Assembly (NCBI RefSeq): GCF_006175995.1
Contig: NZ_VDMB01000007.1
Location: 1 to 64,000, forward strand
Direction of reading: 5' to 3'
Source of the DNA: Desulfobotulus mexicanus
GTDB taxonomy: Bacteria > Desulfobacterota > Desulfobacteria > Desulfobacterales > ASO4-4
Length of the DNA stretch: 64,000 bases
Shown here: one piece after another, positions 9,164 to 18,197 of the stretch
Layout: every line of letters begins with the position of its first letter
Position numbering within the stretch: position 1 is the stretch's first letter
Position numbers and translations under genes: made by a program
The notes under the pieces: generated by a model
Databases searched by the model: none
What the model was told of the DNA's origin: nothing
What the model saw: only the letters and a program-made list of their open reading frames with translations

Positions 9164-9218
9164 TTACCCCCCTTAGATGAAATGGCAAATAAATATTTTT
9201 ATAAAAGATGGGCTTTAA

Positions 9219-10652
9219 CTAGAGCAAGGCTCCGACAGCTTCCCTTGCCATGGCCACAATGGGTTCCGGGAAAAGACCTGAAGCCAGAATAACCGCAGTG
9301 ATAAAAACACCAAAGGCGGCTACGGGTAAACCCAGAGCAAAGCCTTTTCTTTCTTCGGCAGCCGGCTCATTTTCCGGAAGGGCGTAAGCTGCCCGCACCA
9401 GTTTCAGATAGTAAAAAGCAGATATGGCCGCATTGATTACAGCAAGGATGACAAGGCCAAAATATCCCTTACCAATGGCTGCTGTAAACACAAGAAACTT
9501 TGTAGGAAAACCCACAGCAGGTGGAATACCAGCCATGCCGCAGGCAGCAACGGCAAGGGTAAGGGCGAGAAGTGGAGAACGCCTGTGCAGCCCCTTTAAG
9601 CCCTCAAAGGTCAGATTTTCACCAGCCGGTGCAACCTGGCAGATGACATAAAAGCACCCAAGCGTCATCACCATATAACCGAAGACATAATAGATGGCCG
9701 AAGCAAAGCCTTCAGGCCCCACAGAAAGAATACCCACCATCACATAACCCGCATGGGCAATGGAGGAAAAGGCCAGAAGGCGCTTAATGTCATTTTGAAC
9801 AAGGGCGGCAAGATTCCCGTAGGTCATTGAAAGTACAGCAAAGACCGAAAGTATCCAGATCAGATGCCCCGTATCCGCACCACTGGAAGCAACAAAACGG
9901 ATAAGCAGAGCAACGGCAGCAATCTTAGGCAGTGTTGCCACAAAGGCAGTGGTTTCATTGGCTGCACCTTCGTACACATCCGGAGTCCAGAAATGCATGG
10001 GAAACATGGCAAGCTTATAGAAAAAACCCGTCAGAATCATCAAAAGGCCAATGAGTGCCAGAGGCTCGCTACGAACCAGCTCCGGAAGTACGGGGCCCAG
10101 CTCCGAAAGGTATGTGGTTCCTGTGAGACCTACCACATAACTCATACCAAAAACGGTTATACCGGTGGCAAGGGCACCAAACAGCACATACTTTATACCC
10201 GCTTCATACTGAACCCGGTGGGCGCCTTTACGCATGGGAATGGCCACATAAAGGGCAAAGGAAGAAATCTCAAGGCAAAGGAGAATGGTAAGAAGCTCCA
10301 CACTGCTCACAAGGAAGGTCAGTCCCATGGTAGAAATGAACAGAAACATGGCATATTCGGATGAAATTTCCCGCCTGACCCCGGGAAAACCCGCAGAAAG
10401 AGACAAAACACCCAGAAAACCAAGGGCTATGAGCAGTTTAAAGGTCTGTGAAAAAAGATCCACACGATAGGCATCAAAAAAGAGCATGCCTTCTGCATTC
10501 AGGGCCGCAAAGGAGGCCAGAACCAGCAGCCCTGCACCCCCAAGGGCCACCCTTCCCACGAGGACGGAGCCTGCATTGAACAGGGAAAGCCCGAAAAAAA
10601 TCAGGGTCATCCCGATAAGGACCAGTTCGGGGAGAAATTCCATCATAGACAT
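9219..10652 (-). CDS. nuoN: Complex I antiporter-like subunit N
   Basis: A 477-residue integral membrane subunit with about 14 helices, part of the proton-pumping arm of complex I. The helix-5 glutamate lies in LLCLEISSFALYVAI, and the discontinuous-helix region reads HFWTPDVYEGAANETTAF followed by a conserved Lys in LPKIAAVALL. It is the last gene of the nuo operon, followed by the terminator, as is usual for nuoN. Length fits the family (about 480). Confidence 0.92.
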   Translation of the reverse strand: MSMMEFLPELVLIGMTLIFFGLSLFNAGSVLVGRVALGGAGLLVLASFAALNAEGMLFFDAYRVDLFSQTFKLLIALGFLGVLSLSAGFPGVRREISSEYAMFLFISTMGLTFLVSSVELLTILLCLEISSFALYVAIPMRKGAHRVQYEAGIKYVLFGALATGITVFGMSYVVGLTGTTYLSELGPVLPELVRSEPLALIGLLMILTGFFYKLAMFPMHFWTPDVYEGAANETTAFVATLPKIAAVALLIRFVASSGADTGHLIWILSVFAVLSMTYGNLAALVQNDIKRLLAFSSIAHAGYVMVGILSVGPEGFASAIYYVFGYMVMTLGCFYVICQVAPAGENLTFEGLKGLHRRSPLLALTLAVAACGMAGIPPAVGFPTKFLVFTAAIGKGYFGLVILAVINAAISAFYYLKLVRAAYALPENEPAAEERKGFALGLPVAAFGVFITAVILASGLFPEPIVAMAREAVGALL

Positions 10653-10752
10653 GGCGTATCGATCCTAAACCTTGAGGTTGGCAACATATGGCTTGGGCAA
10701 AAAAGCCCTGTTTCTTCATTCAGGCCAGACATGGAATGCATTTTCCTTTTTA

Positions 10753-12324
10753 TCAGTGCCCGGTCAGAGCTTCAGCAGTTCCCTGCCCTGCAGCCACCTG
10801 CTCCAGCAGGTGAGTAACACTGGCATCCATTACGGAAAGTACAGGCTGGGGATTCAACCCTATCCAGAAAACAAAAACCACAAGAAATGTCAGGCATGCA
10901 GTTTCCCGAAGATCGAGATCCCACAGCTTTCTTCCATGACCATGATCTTCCCCATGTCCACCTTCAAGGACCACCTCGTCATGGTGATGGATATGACCGT
11001 CACTGCTAGCCCATACCATTTTTTGAAGAAGCCTAAGCATGTAAGCGGCTGCCAGAATGGCTCCGGGAATGGCAATGGCTCCCACCAGAGGCTGGCTCCG
11101 GAAGGCACCCATGAGCACAAGGAATTCACCTACAAAGCTGTTGGTTCCGGGAAAAGCCAGAGAAGAAAGGGAAAATATTCCCAGGAAAGTAACATATACT
11201 GGCATGAACATGCCTAAGGCCGAATTATCTCCAATGTCCCTGGAATGGGTACGCTCATAGATAATGCCTATACAGATAAAGAGGGCACCCGTTGTAATGC
11301 CATGGTTTATCATCTGCAGCATGGCACCCTTGACACCTTCGTCATTGAGCAGAAAAATGCCCAGAGTGACAAAGCCCATATGGCCGACAGAGGAGTAGGC
11401 AATGAGTTTTTTGATATCGTTCTGACCCAAAGCCAGATATCCCCCATAGAGAATACCCACCAGCGAAAGTGCAATGAGAAAAGGAGCAAACATCTCCGTA
11501 GCCTGGGGAGCCATGGGAAGGCAGAAGCGCAGAAAACCATAACCACCCATTTTCAGAAGAATGGAAGCCAGAATAACCGAGCCTGCCGTAGGTGCTTCCA
11601 CGTGGGCAGCCGGAAGCCAGGTATGGAAGGGAAACATTGGAATTTTTACGGCAAAGGCCAGAGCGCATGCGGCAAAAATCCAGGCCTGCCATGCAAAGCT
11701 GTATTCCGCAGCCATGAGGTCAGGAATAAAAAAGGTACCGGTTTTAACCCGCAGGGCAACAATGGCCACAAGGAAGAAAATGGAGCCGATGAAGGTATAA
11801 AGGAAAAACTTTATTGCAGCATAATCCTTACGCGGACCACCCCATACGGCAATGAGCAGATACATGGGAATCAGCATAGCTTCCCAGAAAATATAAAAAA
11901 GCACCGTATTCATGCTGACAAAAACGCCTATCATGGCGGTTTCCATGGCAAGAATGACAAAAATAAATTCTGCAAGACGATGCTCTATATATTTCCATGA
12001 GCAGAGAATGCAAAGGGGCATGATCAGGGTTGTGAGCAGCACAAGCAGCACGGAAATGCCATCCACACCCAGCTGATAGGAAAGCCCGATACTCGGAAAC
12101 CAGTCCAGCTGCTCCACAAACTGATAGTCAGCCGTAGTCCTGTCAAAGGCAGTCCAGAGGGGAAGGCTCAAAGCTGCAGTCATAAGCGTCACCAGCAGCC
12201 CCCAGAATTTCAGGACTGTCTGGTTCCGGATGAAAAAACAGCAGGCAGCACCGGCAAGGGGTGTCAGCAGCACCACCGAAAGAATAGGATACCCCAGGCT
12301 GTTATAAATCAGAGCATTTGTCAT
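10753..12324 (-). CDS. nuoM: Complex I antiporter-like subunit M
   Basis: A 523-residue membrane subunit of the NuoM type. The helix-5 Glu occurs in FYIFWEAMLIPMYLLI, and HTWLPAAHVEAPTAGSVIL with a following KMGGYGFLRF marks the central proton channel. A His-rich loop near 430-450 (HIHHHDEVV) is a lineage-specific insertion. It lies between the NuoL-like gene and nuoN, with about 100 bases to nuoN, and it pumps protons as part of the complex. Confidence 0.93.
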   Translation of the reverse strand: MTNALIYNSLGYPILSVVLLTPLAGAACCFFIRNQTVLKFWGLLVTLMTAALSLPLWTAFDRTTADYQFVEQLDWFPSIGLSYQLGVDGISVLLVLLTTLIMPLCILCSWKYIEHRLAEFIFVILAMETAMIGVFVSMNTVLFYIFWEAMLIPMYLLIAVWGGPRKDYAAIKFFLYTFIGSIFFLVAIVALRVKTGTFFIPDLMAAEYSFAWQAWIFAACALAFAVKIPMFPFHTWLPAAHVEAPTAGSVILASILLKMGGYGFLRFCLPMAPQATEMFAPFLIALSLVGILYGGYLALGQNDIKKLIAYSSVGHMGFVTLGIFLLNDEGVKGAMLQMINHGITTGALFICIGIIYERTHSRDIGDNSALGMFMPVYVTFLGIFSLSSLAFPGTNSFVGEFLVLMGAFRSQPLVGAIAIPGAILAAAYMLRLLQKMVWASSDGHIHHHDEVVLEGGHGEDHGHGRKLWDLDLRETACLTFLVVFVFWIGLNPQPVLSVMDASVTHLLEQVAAGQGTAEALTGH

Positions 12325-12356
12325 CGTAAATACCGTATCCGGGTCTTGGTTTCATA

Positions 12357-14162
12357 TTAAAGGAGAATCACCACAATCATGATACCGAATAAAAGGACGG
12401 CAGCAGCACCAATATAGTGCTGAATTTTACCCGTCTGGGCCTGACGGAGCTTATCGCCTGTATCCACAACGCCCCTTGCTGTTCCATCCACAACATAATC
12501 TATACCTTCCCTGTCAAACCAGGAAAGAGCCTTTGCCGTCAGCATGGTCCAGGCCAGACCTATACTCCGGTAAACCTCACCCACCCAGTCATTCACCCTT
12601 GAAAGGGGACCGGAAGCAAAAACCATAAAAACGATACTTCCCTTCCGGTAAAACCAGTCCAGATCCAGATTCATTTTCGGCTCAGGCCCCAGTTTTTTAA
12701 CCATGAGATAGAAGCCCAATCCCGTAAAGCCCAGAAGTTGCAAGGTTTCCGAGAGGTGATAGGCGGTATAGGGCTGATAATCCACCGCATGGGGCAGCAT
12801 GCGGTAAAGATACTCAGGATAAAAGCCAAGGAAGAAGCACATGAAGGCGGCAATACCCATGGCCCAGAGCATGCAGGCCGGAGGATCTTTGGCTTCCGGA
12901 ACCGAAGGCTCGGACTTTCCACCATACCAGATGTAATAGGGGAGCTTGATACCTACAGAAAGGAAGGTACCCACAGCGGCAAGGGTCAGCATAAGCAGCA
13001 GCCCTGTCCTGTGTGCCTCACCTGCGGCAGCTATAATCATGGATTTCGACACAAAACCCGATGTCAGGGGGAAGCCTGAAATGGCAATACCACCGATCAC
13101 TGTAAAAATCAGTGCAAGGGGCATTTTTGCATAGAGTCCCCCCAGCTCATTCAACTTTGACCGCCCTGTCATCTCAAGGACAGCACCCGCCCCCATAAAG
13201 AGAAGAGCCTTATAGAGAATATGGGCATAGGCGTGGGCCACGGCTCCATTGACGGCCATGGCCGTTCCAATTCCGATACCGCAGACCATATAGCCCACCT
13301 GACTGACAATATGGTAGGCAAGAATCCTTCGGGCATCGTTTTCAATAACAGCGTAGGCCACACCATAGAGGGCCATGATGGCACCGAGGATGGCCAGAGC
13401 CTCAAAACCTGGAAAACCCCTTGCCAGTACATACACCGCTGTTTTTGTGGTGAAAGCACACATGAAAACAGCCCCTGTTACTGTGGCTTCCGGGTAGGCA
13501 TCGGGCAGCCAGGCATGGATGGGAGGAACAGCCGCATTCAGCATGAAACCTATCATGATAAGATAATCCGCAAGGCCTGCGTCCGTGGGCAAAATCTGCA
13601 CAAAGGTGAGATCACCGCCCGTAGCCCTGTACTTCAGGAAGATGCCTGCCAGCAGAATCAGCCCGCCCAGCACATGAACCAGAAGGTAGCGGAATCCGGC
13701 CTCTATGGATTTTTTCTTTTTTCTGTACCAGATGAGGAACGTGGATGCGACAGCCATCAGCTCCCAGAAAATAAAGAGCGTCAGATAATCTCCCGCAAGG
13801 GTGACACCGAGGGAGCCGGCCACATAGAGCCAGGCCGCCGTATGCTGGCCCCAGTCCTCAACTTTTAAAGCAAAAAGGGAGCCGATTACCGCCATCAGAG
13901 TAAAGACATGGAGAAAGACATAGGTGAGCTTATCCACCCGTCCGAATACCATATCAAAACCCATCCAGCTCACATGCCCGAAGCTTTCCGGCAGCATGTT
14001 GATCTGCAGGAAAGCCACAAGGGGAATGATCACCAGTACGGCATTTTTCAGTTTCATCCGGCAGAGCCACGGCATCAGGAGCGCACCCATTATAAAAAGG
14101 GTGGCCGGATGCATCAGTACGGGGTGCAGCTGGGCCAGAGGCGATAGCATGCTACTTGTCAT
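12357..14162 (-). CDS. nuoL: NuoL-like antiporter subunit with C-terminal lateral-helix extension
   Basis: A 601-residue membrane protein. The core has LFIFWELMAVASTFLIWYRK (helix-5 Glu) and HAWLPDAYPEATVTGAVF with a later TKTAVYVLARGF, the antiporter-family pattern. After the 14-helix core it continues about 110 residues with a charged amphipathic stretch (VNDWVGEVYRSIG; REGIDYVVDGTARG) and a final helix, matching the lateral helix of NuoL that clamps the membrane arm. Database names such as Na+/H+ antiporter subunit D are possible, but position and tail favour the NuoL role. Its start overlaps the end of the preceding small gene by 11 bases. Confidence 0.83.
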   Translation of the reverse strand: MTSSMLSPLAQLHPVLMHPATLFIMGALLMPWLCRMKLKNAVLVIIPLVAFLQINMLPESFGHVSWMGFDMVFGRVDKLTYVFLHVFTLMAVIGSLFALKVEDWGQHTAAWLYVAGSLGVTLAGDYLTLFIFWELMAVASTFLIWYRKKKKSIEAGFRYLLVHVLGGLILLAGIFLKYRATGGDLTFVQILPTDAGLADYLIMIGFMLNAAVPPIHAWLPDAYPEATVTGAVFMCAFTTKTAVYVLARGFPGFEALAILGAIMALYGVAYAVIENDARRILAYHIVSQVGYMVCGIGIGTAMAVNGAVAHAYAHILYKALLFMGAGAVLEMTGRSKLNELGGLYAKMPLALIFTVIGGIAISGFPLTSGFVSKSMIIAAAGEAHRTGLLLMLTLAAVGTFLSVGIKLPYYIWYGGKSEPSVPEAKDPPACMLWAMGIAAFMCFFLGFYPEYLYRMLPHAVDYQPYTAYHLSETLQLLGFTGLGFYLMVKKLGPEPKMNLDLDWFYRKGSIVFMVFASGPLSRVNDWVGEVYRSIGLAWTMLTAKALSWFDREGIDYVVDGTARGVVDTGDKLRQAQTGKIQHYIGAAAVLLFGIMIVVILL

Positions 14163-14400
14163 CGTAATAGTCCTCTTGCTTCATAAGCCAGGCATGGGAA
14201 ATACCTTTGCATATCACTATCATGCCCAGGCAACCGAACAGGGCAAACACGCTCCAGAATCCGATGATGGTATCCCCGAAGAAATGGGGATCATGCCGTT
14301 CTGCCATGAAATCATAGACAAGGGCCCCGCCAAGGAAGGCAAAAAAAATCCATTTAAACCATTCCGTCCGTTCCCGGAGCCAGGTCATCAGTCGTCCCAT
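14152..14400 (-). CDS. Small two-helix membrane protein within the nuo operon
   Basis: An 82-residue protein with two predicted transmembrane segments (about 15-31 and 43-66) and a charged C-terminus. GAGG lies eight bases before the start, the gene begins ten bases after the previous stop, and its end overlaps the NuoL-like start, so it is translated as part of the operon. I do not recognise a family. It is probably an accessory subunit of the extended membrane arm, perhaps packing between the two antiporter-like subunits encoded on either side. Confidence 0.7.
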   Translation of the reverse strand: MGRLMTWLRERTEWFKWIFFAFLGGALVYDFMAERHDPHFFGDTIIGFWSVFALFGCLGMIVICKGISHAWLMKQEDYYDDK

Positions 14401-14410
14401 ACTTAAAACC

Positions 14411-15898
14411 TCACATCAGAAGATGAATAATGGCCAGAAGAAGATCCGGCCTGATCCCGATGGCCACGGAAATGGCACCTGTAATTAAAAGCGGAACCAC
14501 CATCAGCAGAATAAGCGGCCGGGTTTCCAGAGAACCTGCAACCGCAACAGCACCTTCTGCGGGCTTACCGAAATAAGCCGTCAGAATAACGGGCACAAAA
14601 TAGCCTGCATTCAGAAGGGAACTAACCATCAGCACAGACAAAAGAATCAGGTTATTTATATCCATGGTACCCAGCGCAAGATACCACTTGGTCACAAAGC
14701 CCGATACCGGCGGCACACCGATCATGGAAAGGGATGCCAGGGCAAAGGCCAGCATGGTCAGGGGCATAGCAAAACCCAGACCCGCCATTTCCCGTATATC
14801 TTTTTTCTGGGTAACCACATAAATACAACCCGCCGCAAAAAAGAGAGTGATTTTAGCAAAGCCGTGGTTGGCGATGTGGATCAGACCACCGGTAATACTG
14901 TTGGGTGTCAGCATGGCAACACCAAGTATGATATAGGAGAGCTGGCTGACTGTTGAATAGGCAAGCCTTGCCTTGAGATTGGTTTTTGTCAGGGCGATAA
15001 TGGAGGCTGTAATAATGGTGAAGCTGACAAAATAAGCTGTTATCAGCCCCAGCCCCGTATCCGCCAGCAGATCCACACCATAAACGGAAAGCATGATGCG
15101 GCAGATAGAAAAAACACCTATCTTTACAACAACCACAGCGTGCAGGAGGGCTGAAACAGGAGTAGGTGCCACCATGGCCGAAGGAAGCCAGGAGTGCAGC
15201 GGCATGACACCTGCTTTGGCAAAACCGAAAAAGAGCAGAATATAACTTACCACAACCATCCAGCGGGAAGCATCCGCAGGGAAAATACCTGAAGCAATAT
15301 CGCCTAAAGCAAAATCAAGGGTACCGCACTGCACATAGATTATGGCCATGGCAGGCAACAGGAAAGCTTTGGAAGTGAACATCAGATAGACAATATACTT
15401 CTGCGCCCCCTCATAGCCTTCTTCATCCTGATGGTGCATGACCAGAGGATAGGTGAAAATGGATACGATCTCATAGAAGAGATAGAGGGTGAACAGGCTG
15501 CCGGAAAAGGCACCCCCCAGAGCGGCACCCACGGAAACTGCGTAGCAGACATAAAAACGGGTCTGGGCATGTTCATTCAGGCCCCGCATGTATCCGACAC
15601 AATAGATGGATGCCAGAATCCAAAGGAAAGAGGCCGTTCCCGCAAAAAGAAGACCTAAGGCATCCACCTGAAGCTTCACGGCAATTCCGGGCCAGAGTTC
15701 AAAAAGCGTATAGCTGAAACTGCCTCCGGCCAGAATATGGGGAACAAGAAGGGCCACAGAGATAAAAGTCAGAACCGCACCTGTGAGAGACCAGGCCTCC
15801 CTGAGATTGGGCCTTGAACCCGAAGCCATCACAGCAAGAGCTGTCAGCATGGGCAGCAGCACAGGCAATAGTATTTTGCTGGTAATCATGGTTTCCAT
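14411..15898 (-). CDS. Additional antiporter-like (MrpD/NuoL-type) subunit
   Basis: A 495-residue integral membrane protein of the proton-conducting transporter family. LFYEIVSIFTYPLVMHH holds the helix-5 Glu, and HSWLPSAMVAPTPVSALLHA with a following KIGVFSICRI holds the channel lysine, a pattern closest to MrpD/MnhD and NuoL core domains. There is no lateral-helix tail. It is the fourth antiporter-like subunit in this operon; canonical complex I has three. It sits after nuoK where nuoL normally starts, so it could be viewed as a short NuoL or as an added pump module. Confidence 0.85.
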   Translation of the reverse strand: METMITSKILLPVLLPMLTALAVMASGSRPNLREAWSLTGAVLTFISVALLVPHILAGGSFSYTLFELWPGIAVKLQVDALGLLFAGTASFLWILASIYCVGYMRGLNEHAQTRFYVCYAVSVGAALGGAFSGSLFTLYLFYEIVSIFTYPLVMHHQDEEGYEGAQKYIVYLMFTSKAFLLPAMAIIYVQCGTLDFALGDIASGIFPADASRWMVVVSYILLFFGFAKAGVMPLHSWLPSAMVAPTPVSALLHAVVVVKIGVFSICRIMLSVYGVDLLADTGLGLITAYFVSFTIITASIIALTKTNLKARLAYSTVSQLSYIILGVAMLTPNSITGGLIHIANHGFAKITLFFAAGCIYVVTQKKDIREMAGLGFAMPLTMLAFALASLSMIGVPPVSGFVTKWYLALGTMDINNLILLSVLMVSSLLNAGYFVPVILTAYFGKPAEGAVAVAGSLETRPLILLMVVPLLITGAISVAIGIRPDLLLAIIHLLM

Positions 15899-15925
15899 AC
15901 CGGTTTCGCCTCAAATGGCTTCGGG

Positions 15926-16246
15926 TTAATGACGAAGATCATGGACCGCACTGGGATCATCGGTGTGGTACTTACGATAAACGGCCAGAATAAAGCTGAC
16001 CACAATGGCAGCTTCTGCTGCCGCCAGTCCCATGATGAACAGGGTGAAGACCTGACCTATGGCAGGATCCGGCAGCACAAAGCGGTTAAAAGCCATAAAA
16101 TTGATGGAGGCACCACAGAGAATAAGCTCCGTTGAAATCAGCATGCCCATAAAGGATCGATGACGCACCATACCGTAAATGCCCATGACAAAAAGAACCA
16201 GGGCAATAATCAGATAGGTTGTCAGATGGCTGCTCACACTCAGCAT
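15926..16246 (-). CDS. nuoK: Complex I subunit K
   Basis: A 106-residue three-helix membrane subunit. The two conserved membrane glutamates are visible in LISTELILCGASINF and AAEAAIVVSFIL. It links the quinone-proximal part to the antiporter-like subunits. It follows nuoJ by two bases in a tight operon. Length matches the family (about 100). Confidence 0.93.
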   Translation of the reverse strand: MLSVSSHLTTYLIIALVLFVMGIYGMVRHRSFMGMLISTELILCGASINFMAFNRFVLPDPAIGQVFTLFIMGLAAAEAAIVVSFILAVYRKYHTDDPSAVHDLRH

Positions 16247-16248
16247 AT

Positions 16249-16764
16249 TCAGGACTCCCTTCCACCGGTAGCCAGAATAATGGCTCCGATAATTGCAGCC
16301 AGAAGCACCACGGAAATAAGTTCAAAGGCCATACAGTATCGGTACAAAAGGGTTTCTCCCAGCCATGGCAGAGAAAAATCTCCTGTTATTTCAAGAGCTG
16401 GAGTGAATGTGGCCCTGAGAAGAGGAATCAACAGAAGAAAAAAACCTGTAAATGATGCCGCTACGGCAAGAAACCTGTTTTTCCCTTTAAAGTTGCTTTC
16501 TGCTATTTCCTGGGGCGTGTACCCTACCATCACCCCAAAAACCATGAGGATACAGATGGCTCCCACATAAATCAGAATCTGCATCATGGTCAGAAAAATA
16601 CTGCCCAGATAGAAATAAAGTCCAGCAACTCCCAGAAGACAGACCGCAAGTCCTAAAACCGCATGCATGAGAAGACGGGCCCGGACAGCAAGAATAGCTC
16701 CCATGAAGGTGAGTATGACAAAGGCAAAAAACAGGGCTTCTGCAATAAAATAATAGGTACTCAT
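16249..16764 (-). CDS. nuoJ: Complex I subunit J
   Basis: A 171-residue five-helix membrane subunit. The helix 3 region YVGAICILMVFGVMVGYTP carries the conserved pattern that forms the pi-bulge in complex I. Its start overlaps the nuoI stop by four bases and nuoK follows directly, so the three are translationally coupled. Confidence 0.9.
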   Translation of the reverse strand: MSTYYFIAEALFFAFVILTFMGAILAVRARLLMHAVLGLAVCLLGVAGLYFYLGSIFLTMMQILIYVGAICILMVFGVMVGYTPQEIAESNFKGKNRFLAVAASFTGFFLLLIPLLRATFTPALEITGDFSLPWLGETLLYRYCMAFELISVVLLAAIIGAIILATGGRES

Positions 16765-17210
16765 GTCAAAGAGCCTCCCTTCCCAAGACGATCAAGGAGA
16801 TCCATGTGGAACTCCTCTCGGGAGAATCCTGCAAGATTGTATTCCTGAGAATAGGCAATGGCATCCGTAGGACAGCTTTCCACACAGATCCCGCAGAGAC
16901 TGCACCGGGTAAAATCCAGTACAAAGCCTGTGAGAATTTTCTTCTTGGACCCTTCGGGCTTTTCACTCTGGATACTGATACAGGCCGAAGGACAGGCTCT
17001 GGCACACATGCCGCAGGTAATACAGAGGGAGCCTCCGGTTTTTTCATCACAAACAAGCTCAATATGCCCCCGGTAATTGGGAGTGATGGTCAGGGTCTCG
17101 CGGGGATAGTGAACCGTTACCGTCGGCTTGACCATCTCCCTGAAGGTCACGCCAAGGCCCACCAGCAAACTTTTTGTACCGTGGTAGAGGTCGGAAAAAT
17201 AGCCGCTCAT
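16761..17210 (-). CDS. nuoI: Complex I iron-sulfur subunit I
   Basis: A 149-residue peripheral subunit carrying two [4Fe-4S] clusters (N6a/N6b). Both ligand sets are intact: CITCGMCARACP and CSLCGICVESCP. It passes electrons to NuoB. In complexes without NuoEFG, such as this one, NuoI is the likely entry point for electrons from ferredoxin or another donor (inference). Its start overlaps nuoH by four bases. Confidence 0.94.
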   Translation of the reverse strand: MSGYFSDLYHGTKSLLVGLGVTFREMVKPTVTVHYPRETLTITPNYRGHIELVCDEKTGGSLCITCGMCARACPSACISIQSEKPEGSKKKILTGFVLDFTRCSLCGICVESCPTDAIAYSQEYNLAGFSREEFHMDLLDRLGKGGSLT

Positions 17211-18190
17211 AGCTTTACAATCACCGCCGTTACAATAAGGTTAAGGAGCGCAAAGGGAATCAGGTACTTCCAGGAGAGGTTCATCAGCTGATCAAAGCGG
17301 ACCCTGGGATAGGTCCAGCGTATCCAGATCATAATGAACATCAGGATGTATACCTTTAACAGGAACCAGATGGCTCCGGTCCAAGCGTCCATGGGCAGGG
17401 GCAGGCCGCTCCATCCGCCAAGGAAAACAGCAACGGCGACACTGCTCACGATAAACATGTTGGTGTATTCACCAAGGAAAAACAGCCCGAAACCCATACC
17501 TGAATATTCCGTATGGAAACCTGCAGTCAGCTCACTTTCCGCCTCGGGCATGTCAAAGGGTGCCCTGTTGGTTTCCGCCAGCGCCGCTACCAGATAAATA
17601 ATAAAGGCAAGGGGCTGGATCAGGCAGAACCAGAGTCCTGAAATCTGAGCATCCACAATGGTCCGCATGCTGAAGGAATTTGTGATCAGCACCACAGACA
17701 AAAGGGAGAGGAGGATGGGAATTTCATAGGCGATATTCTGGGCTACGGAACGCATGGCACCGAAAAGCCCGTATTTATTATTGGAACTCCATCCTGCCAC
17801 AAGAATGGCCATGACATTGAGACTGGCCATGGTCAGAATAAAGATCAGGCCTATATCCAGATCAATAATGATCAGATTCTCGGAAAAGGGCAGCACCAGA
17901 AAGGGCATTACCACAGGCGTGAAAGCCAGAAGAGGGGCCACACGAAAGAGCATGCGGTTAGCGTCCCTTGGTATCACAAGCTCCTTGGTCATGAGCTTGA
18001 TGCCATCCACCAGTGTCTGAAGAATTCCATGCCAGCCGACCTCATAGGGACCGGGTCTGCGCTGGATATGACCGGCAATTTTTCTCTCCGCATACACCAT
18101 GAAAAGGGCATTCACAAAAACCACGGTCACCACAAAAAGGGCGGCAATCAGCATGCGCAACAGTTCAGGTGGAAAAAAAGCAGTATCCAT
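17207..18190 (-). CDS. nuoH: Complex I subunit H
   Basis: A 327-residue eight-helix membrane subunit forming most of the quinone-binding cavity with NuoB and NuoD. The acidic loop is recognisable: ETNRAPFDMPEAESEL, then HTEYSGMGFGLFFLGEY, which forms the start of the proton E-channel. The length is normal and the gene is in the usual position between nuoD and nuoI. Confidence 0.94.
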   Translation of the reverse strand: MDTAFFPPELLRMLIAALFVVTVVFVNALFMVYAERKIAGHIQRRPGPYEVGWHGILQTLVDGIKLMTKELVIPRDANRMLFRVAPLLAFTPVVMPFLVLPFSENLIIIDLDIGLIFILTMASLNVMAILVAGWSSNNKYGLFGAMRSVAQNIAYEIPILLSLLSVVLITNSFSMRTIVDAQISGLWFCLIQPLAFIIYLVAALAETNRAPFDMPEAESELTAGFHTEYSGMGFGLFFLGEYTNMFIVSSVAVAVFLGGWSGLPLPMDAWTGAIWFLLKVYILMFIMIWIRWTYPRVRFDQLMNLSWKYLIPFALLNLIVTAVIVKL

Positions 18191-18197
18191 GTGATGT

